A stretch of DNA of 9,189 nucleotides. Origin: JAZGDL01 sp036477795 (GTDB taxonomy: Bacteria > Planctomycetota > Phycisphaerae > UBA1845). Positions within the stretch are counted from its first letter, which is position 1; every line of letters starts with the position of its first letter. This document shows, piece after piece, positions 6,410-9,189 of the stretch. The stretch is taken from contig JAZGDL010000464.1 of NCBI GenBank assembly GCA_036477795.1, positions 1 to 9,189 of the forward strand, written 5' to 3'. Below the pieces are notes generated by a model, which saw nothing but the letters and a program-made list of their open reading frames with translations, made no database searches and had not been told where the DNA came from. The translations under genes and the position numbers were made by a program.

Positions 6410-7186
6410 TCAATGATCGTGATCGTGATCATGATCATGATCATGATCGGCGTGTCCTTTCCCTTCCTGCCTCCGTGCCTTCTTCGGGCTTCCTCCTCGG
6501 TCGCCCTCAGCTTCGTGCCTTTCCACCCCCGTGAACTTCTCAAAGAACTGGAGCGTCTGCTCTTTCGCACCGGGAAGATTTGCCAGGTTGATGGTGACCC
6601 TCGCATCGCCGGCCTTGAGACCCTCCAAGTCCGCGGGCGCGACGAGATAGTCCTGGGGCGTGAGTTTCATCCCGCAGTCAGCGCACTTGCCCGGACCTTT
6701 CCCGTTTTCATCCGGGTGCATCGGGCAGGACCACAAAGTCCCGTCGGGCATCTTCTGCTTCGCGAGGGCCATGCCGCACTTGGCACACATGCCGGGTTCG
6801 GTGGCAGTTTGGTCGAGGTGCATCGGGCAGGCGTATCCGTCGGGCGTGGCGTGCACGAACTTCAAGGTCGCGGTGCCGCGCCCGCGGCTACGTATTTGCA
6901 TTTCGCCCGTCGCCTGCACCAGCCCCTTCTTCCAATGCTTGACGTGCATCGGGTTCTGTTCGCCGTCGTAGAGGTAAAGGCGAACCTGATCCGGCGTGAA
7001 GACCGTTTCGATGTGGAACTCCTTGGACATGGTCACTACGCCGCCGTGCACCTCCGCCCTTTCGTGCGAGTGCCCCGCCTTCTCGCCGTGACCGTGCTGA
7101 TGATCATGCTGTGCGAGAGCGACGTTGGACGCCACCCCGAAAGCTAACGCCGCGATCACTGTCGTTGCTGCGTAGAATCGTCCCAT
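6410..7186 (-). CDS. Secreted heavy-metal-binding protein with two HMBD motifs and His-rich ends
   Basis: The protein (258 aa) is probably a periplasmic metal-binding or metal-sensing partner of the efflux system. It has a signal peptide with predicted cleavage after ALA (residue 25). The mature N-terminus is His-rich (QHDHQHGHGEKAGHSH). A middle domain (about 45-112) has no motif I can name. Two heavy-metal-binding motifs follow, CPMHL ... CAKCGM (120-139) and CPMHP ... CADCGM (154-173). A domain at about 175-220 precedes a charged linker and an Asp-His repeat tail. The ATG has an AGGAG ribosome binding site at 7195-7199 with 8-nt spacing. It is the first gene of the minus-strand string, so its promoter and any metal control should lie in the intergenic region to its right. 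The HMBD family is named from the CPMHP/CxxCGM pattern; the precise role is inferred from context. Confidence 0.88.
   Translation of the reverse strand: MGRFYAATTVIAALAFGVASNVALAQHDHQHGHGEKAGHSHERAEVHGGVVTMSKEFHIETVFTPDQVRLYLYDGEQNPMHVKHWKKGLVQATGEMQIRSRGRGTATLKFVHATPDGYACPMHLDQTATEPGMCAKCGMALAKQKMPDGTLWSCPMHPDENGKGPGKCADCGMKLTPQDYLVAPADLEGLKAGDARVTINLANLPGAKEQTLQFFEKFTGVERHEAEGDRGGSPKKARRQEGKGHADHDHDHDHDHDH
6413..6448 (-). repeat. Six tandem copies of a hexanucleotide encoding (Asp-His)6
   Basis: On the plus strand the unit is RTGATC, repeated six times without interruption (atgatc, gtgatc, gtgatc, then atgatc three times). On the coding strand it gives alternating Asp and His codons ending directly before the stop of the HMBD protein. 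Such an in-frame hexamer can change copy number by slippage without breaking the gene, which would lengthen or shorten a metal-binding tail. Confidence 0.9.
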
Positions 7187-7416
7187 TGCAAGAACTCCTG
7201 TTTAGCTTGACTATGTACGGAGCGCGAGATCCGAACCACGCGGTCGGTCCGCCAGGACTCCGGCCTGTTCACAACCATTAGATGATCCAATCGGCCGGAA
7301 TCTTCCCATGTTTTCAAGAATTCTTCTGGCCCACACAGGGGCAGGGGCAGGCTACTGAAACAGCGGCCGGGATGCGAACATCTCAAGCCCGAGGAGTCCG
7401 CCACATTGTCGCCGCC

Positions 7417-7506
7417 CTACACGGAATAGCGGGCACGGAACTCCTGGTAGGCCGGGCAGACGGACGGATCCTTGCAGCAGACGTCGCGAATATACTCGTA
7501 GTACAC
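7417..7506 (-). pseudogene. Cys-rich 29-codon coding-like fragment, remnant or small protein
   Basis: From a GTG at 7506 to a TAG at 7417 the frame reads VYYEYIRDVCC, then KDPSVCPAYQEFRARYSV, with strong G/C in third positions and a normal amino-acid mix, unlike the other two frames here. The frame opens just 18 bases earlier, after a TGA at 7525-7527. No good ribosome binding site precedes the GTG. It looks like the genuine end of a protein whose front part is lost or frameshifted. A different frame just upstream (GTG at 7580) reads HIRQKQHHHDGD and could be the shifted front. It could instead be a very small Cys-rich protein (three Cys, CCKDPSVC). I do not recognise a family. Confidence 0.35.
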
Positions 7507-7525
7507 ATCCGGCGGATGAGAGTAT

Positions 7526-7541
7526 CACCATCATGATGGTG
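7526..7541. promoter_or_regulatory. Perfect 16-bp palindrome, candidate operator
   Basis: CACCATCATGATGGTG is its own reverse complement over all 16 bases. It lies about 340 bp upstream of the HMBD gene start and about 135 bp upstream of the TPR gene start, in the divergent intergenic region. A dimeric regulator could bind it. It matches no operator consensus I can name with confidence, and its distance from the HMBD start is large. It could also be a chance product of decayed His/Asp codons (cac cat cat gat ggt on the minus strand). Confidence 0.3.
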
Positions 7542-7665
7542 TTGCTTCTGACGGATATGACCATCAAGGTCCGATCGCACTCCATGCGCATGGCATCATG
7601 GTCTGAGTAACCGGCGGCGCGAGCACAAGATACATCGTAAGTATTCAGGTGAGGCCTTTGTCCTT

Positions 7666-7673
7666 GGAGAGGA
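7666..7673 (+). promoter_or_regulatory. Ribosome binding site that supports the TTG start of the TPR gene
   Basis: GGAGAGGA lies just before the TTG at 7677. The GGAG core ends 7 nt before the start codon. No ATG is available in this frame near the 5' end, and the frame is closed by a TGA at 7650-7652, so this site decides the start. The next in-frame alternative, GTG at 7710, has no comparable purine-rich site. Confidence 0.65.
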
Positions 7674-7676
7674 ATC

Positions 7677-9189
7677 TTGAGCATCACAGGTATTACACCG
7701 CTGGCCGGCGTGCTGGTCTCGAGTGGGCTGACGACCTCTGGCAGTCAGGGGCAGCCTGCCGGCGGCGGCTCAGCGTTCGGCCCGGCCGCTGTCGTAGACG
7801 GCTCCACGCCGGACTTCACTCAGGGGCTGTATAACTCACTGGGGGCGCTGCTGGGCACCGCTAACATCCGCGGCGCTGCCGCCCCCTCTGCCGCTACGTC
7901 CGCATCGCAAGACAGGCGTGCCAAGACGGTGGCTTCGGCAGCCGCCAAGATCGACGCCGGAGACTTCAAAGGCGGGCGGGCGGAGGCGGAGGGTCTGCTT
8001 GAAAAGAACTCCGCCGACGTCACCGCCTTGCATCTGATCGCCCACTCATACCTGGGCGAACAGAACTACCCAAAGGCCGAACAGTTTTACGCACGGGCAT
8101 CTGCCCTCAACCCCAATAGCGCACGCCTGAAAGGCGATCTGGCCAACGCTCGTTCACTGCAAAAGAGTGACGATGAGGTGCTGGCTGCTGCGCGTCGCAA
8201 ACTCCAGAGCCCCAGCCACCGGATTGAAGCCCTGAGGCTGCTGCTGCATCTGTCTGATCGCAGTCCGAACAACACCGAAGTGTATCTGGCCCTGGCCGAC
8301 GGATTCAGCGCCTCCCGGGATCCGATTCAGGTGATCGGTGCACTCCAGGAAGCGGTGCGGGTCGCCGACAAGAGCCAGATCGAGAAAGTAATCACCCGGG
8401 CCAAGCGGTTGGCGGAAGAACATCCCGACGTGGGCCTGACCCACAACATTCTCGGGCGGGCTCTTCAGAAGGCGGGGCACGTGCGGGCGGCCATCAGGGA
8501 GCTTCAGACTGCCACCAAGACCGCTCCCGACAACACCGCCTATGTGTTGGATCTGGCTAATGCCTACGTCGCCCGGGCCCAGGCTAAGCTGGAATCGGGC
8601 GACGTCGAGTCAGCCGGAGCTGATCTTCAGGCTGCACGGAGCATCGATCCTGCAAACACAGGGCTGGGCGAAGCTTCCGCAAGAGTAGCTGCTCATCGAG
8701 CGGGACGATTCATTGTCATCGGTTTGTATAACAGAGCACTCGGCGAGCTAAGCAAGGCCGCAGCAAAAGCCCCCGATGACGTGCGGTTCAAGAACAGAGT
8801 GGCGGTGCTGTACGGCCAGGTAGCGACTCATTTCGAGAACCAAAACGCCGATGCCATCGCTCTGTCCAGCTACAGGAAGGCTTACCAGTTGAATCCCAAC
8901 TCGACTGTGGCTCGCAGAAAGGTCGGTGAACTCAGCCATCAGGAGGGGCTCAGTGCGGTGAGCGCCCAAAACTACGACTCCGCCATCATCCATTTCGAAC
9001 GGGCCTACGATACAGCTCGCAGCAATGACTCCTACCGTAAAGACCTGGCTAACGCGTACGACCTGCGTGGCCAGCTTCGAGTCAGCCAGAACAAGCTCGA
9101 TGATGCCATTGTGGATTACAAGAAGGGGTTCGCGCTGGACCCTTCCAACACTTCGCTCGATGCCAACCTGTCAGCGGCCTTGGCTCAAA
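7677..9189 (+). CDS. TPR-repeat protein (runs off the right edge)
   Basis: The reading frame is open from 7677 to the window end: 504 full codons and one extra base, with no stop. After a low-complexity Gly/Ser/Ala N-terminus (about residues 20-90) the protein is all helical with tetratricopeptide-like repeats. Clear ones are near 114-148 (ALHLIAHSYLGEQNYPKAEQ ... ALNPNS) and 251-285 (HNILGRALQKAGHVRAAIRE ... APDN), and three or more lie in the last 180 residues, each ending in a NP/DP-type turn (SIDPAN, QLNPNS, ALDPSN). TPR arrays are protein-protein scaffolds; no catalytic domain is visible. The N-terminus (SITGITPLAGVLVSSGL) is only mildly hydrophobic and lacks basic residues, so a signal peptide is doubtful. 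It is divergent from the metal/bc genes with no visible functional link. The start codon is TTG, chosen by the ribosome binding site. Confidence 0.85.
   Translation, partial: MSITGITPLAGVLVSSGLTTSGSQGQPAGGGSAFGPAAVVDGSTPDFTQGLYNSLGALLGTANIRGAAAPSAATSASQDRRAKTVASAAAKIDAGDFKGGRAEAEGLLEKNSADVTALHLIAHSYLGEQNYPKAEQFYARASALNPNSARLKGDLANARSLQKSDDEVLAAARRKLQSPSHRIEALRLLLHLSDRSPNNTEVYLALADGFSASRDPIQVIGALQEAVRVADKSQIEKVITRAKRLAEEHPDVGLTHNILGRALQKAGHVRAAIRELQTATKTAPDNTAYVLDLANAYVARAQAKLESGDVESAGADLQAARSIDPANTGLGEASARVAAHRAGRFIVIGLYNRALGELSKAAAKAPDDVRFKNRVAVLYGQVATHFENQNADAIALSSYRKAYQLNPNSTVARRKVGELSHQEGLSAVSAQNYDSAIIHFERAYDTARSNDSYRKDLANAYDLRGQLRVSQNKLDDAIVDYKKGFALDPSNTSLDANLSAALAQ

Larger units (their letters stand above)
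7187..7676. other. Divergent intergenic region between the metal/bc gene string and the TPR gene
   Basis: About 490 bp separate the two divergent starts. Apart from the 16-bp palindrome and the short minus-strand coding-like fragment listed separately, I see a 10-bp palindrome (AAGAATTCTT, 7316-7325). I see no convincing sigma-70 promoter pair, tRNA or rho-independent terminator. Both divergent promoters should lie here. Longer open frames on the minus strand in this stretch (7156-7404 and 7352-7687) have atypical composition and overlap each other or the neighbouring gene, so I do not call them. Confidence 0.5.

Noticed and set aside
6413..6448. Tandem hexamers considered as a CRISPR or iteron array
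   Set aside because: The units are contiguous 6-mers in frame with His/Asp codons and have no spacers; they are a coding microsatellite.
7308..7375. Minus-strand Cys-rich tail CPCPCVGQKNS before a TGA, weakly like a SEC-C motif
   Set aside because: The upstream frame is closed after about 10 more codons and the run comes from a cccctg repeat. It lacks the GSGKKxKxCC part of SEC-C.
7156..7404. Minus-strand open frame of 82 codons
   Set aside because: It overlaps the HMBD gene start out of frame, and the HMBD gene has a clear ribosome binding site. There is no motif, although GPEEFLKTWEDSGRLDHL looks protein-like; too weak to call.
7352..7687. Minus-strand open frame of 111 codons upstream of the HMBD gene
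   Set aside because: It overlaps the TPR gene start region and the better-coding 7417-7506 frame. Its Leu/Arg/Val/Met-rich mix looks non-coding.
8154..8480. Minus-strand open frame of 108 codons inside the TPR region
   Set aside because: The plus-strand TPR frame is continuous for over 1.5 kb with repeat-type spacing; the antisense frame is a shadow.

Overview
The window is GC-rich DNA from a Gram-negative bacterium. I lean towards Planctomycetota (Phycisphaerae-like). The reasons are a b6f-like cytochrome b fused to two c-type haem domains, the planctomycete-style RND adaptor carrying several heavy-metal-binding domains, and a compound palindrome built on GGCTTTCCAGCC/GGCTGGAAAGCC, a repeat style I associate with those genomes. 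No marker gene is present, so the lineage is an inference.

About three quarters of the window (7186 down to 1) is a co-directional minus-strand gene string. In transcription order it holds: a secreted protein with two heavy-metal-binding (HMBD) motifs and an Asp-His repeat tail; a Rieske iron-sulfur protein; a cytochrome b with two C-terminal cytochrome c domains; a TolC/CusC-type outer-membrane lipoprotein; a CusB-type periplasmic adaptor with three HMBD motifs and a DUF3347-like C-terminus; and the first 84 codons of a CusA/CzcA-type RND pump, cut by the window edge. Spacing is tight. Rieske/cytochrome b overlap by 4 bp (GTGA), the outer-membrane gene/adaptor by 4 bp (ATGA), adaptor/pump by 14 bp, and only 42 bp separate the cytochrome gene from the outer-membrane gene. 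This suggests one transcript encoding a quinol-oxidising bc complex together with a tripartite copper/silver-type efflux system.

Between 7187 and 7676 lies about 490 bp of divergent intergenic DNA. It contains a perfect 16-bp palindrome and a short minus-strand stretch with coding-like codon use that ends in a stop (29 codons from a GTG), which may be a small protein or the end of a decayed gene. From 7677 to the right edge, a plus-strand gene with a TTG start and a good ribosome binding site encodes a long TPR-repeat protein, still open at the window end.

Possible division of labour: the HMBD/His-rich protein and the HMBD-studded adaptor bind metal in the periplasm, and the RND trimer expels it across the outer membrane through the TolC-like channel. 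The bc complex passes electrons from quinol to a periplasmic acceptor and contributes to the proton gradient that powers RND pumps. That functional link is inferred from gene order only.
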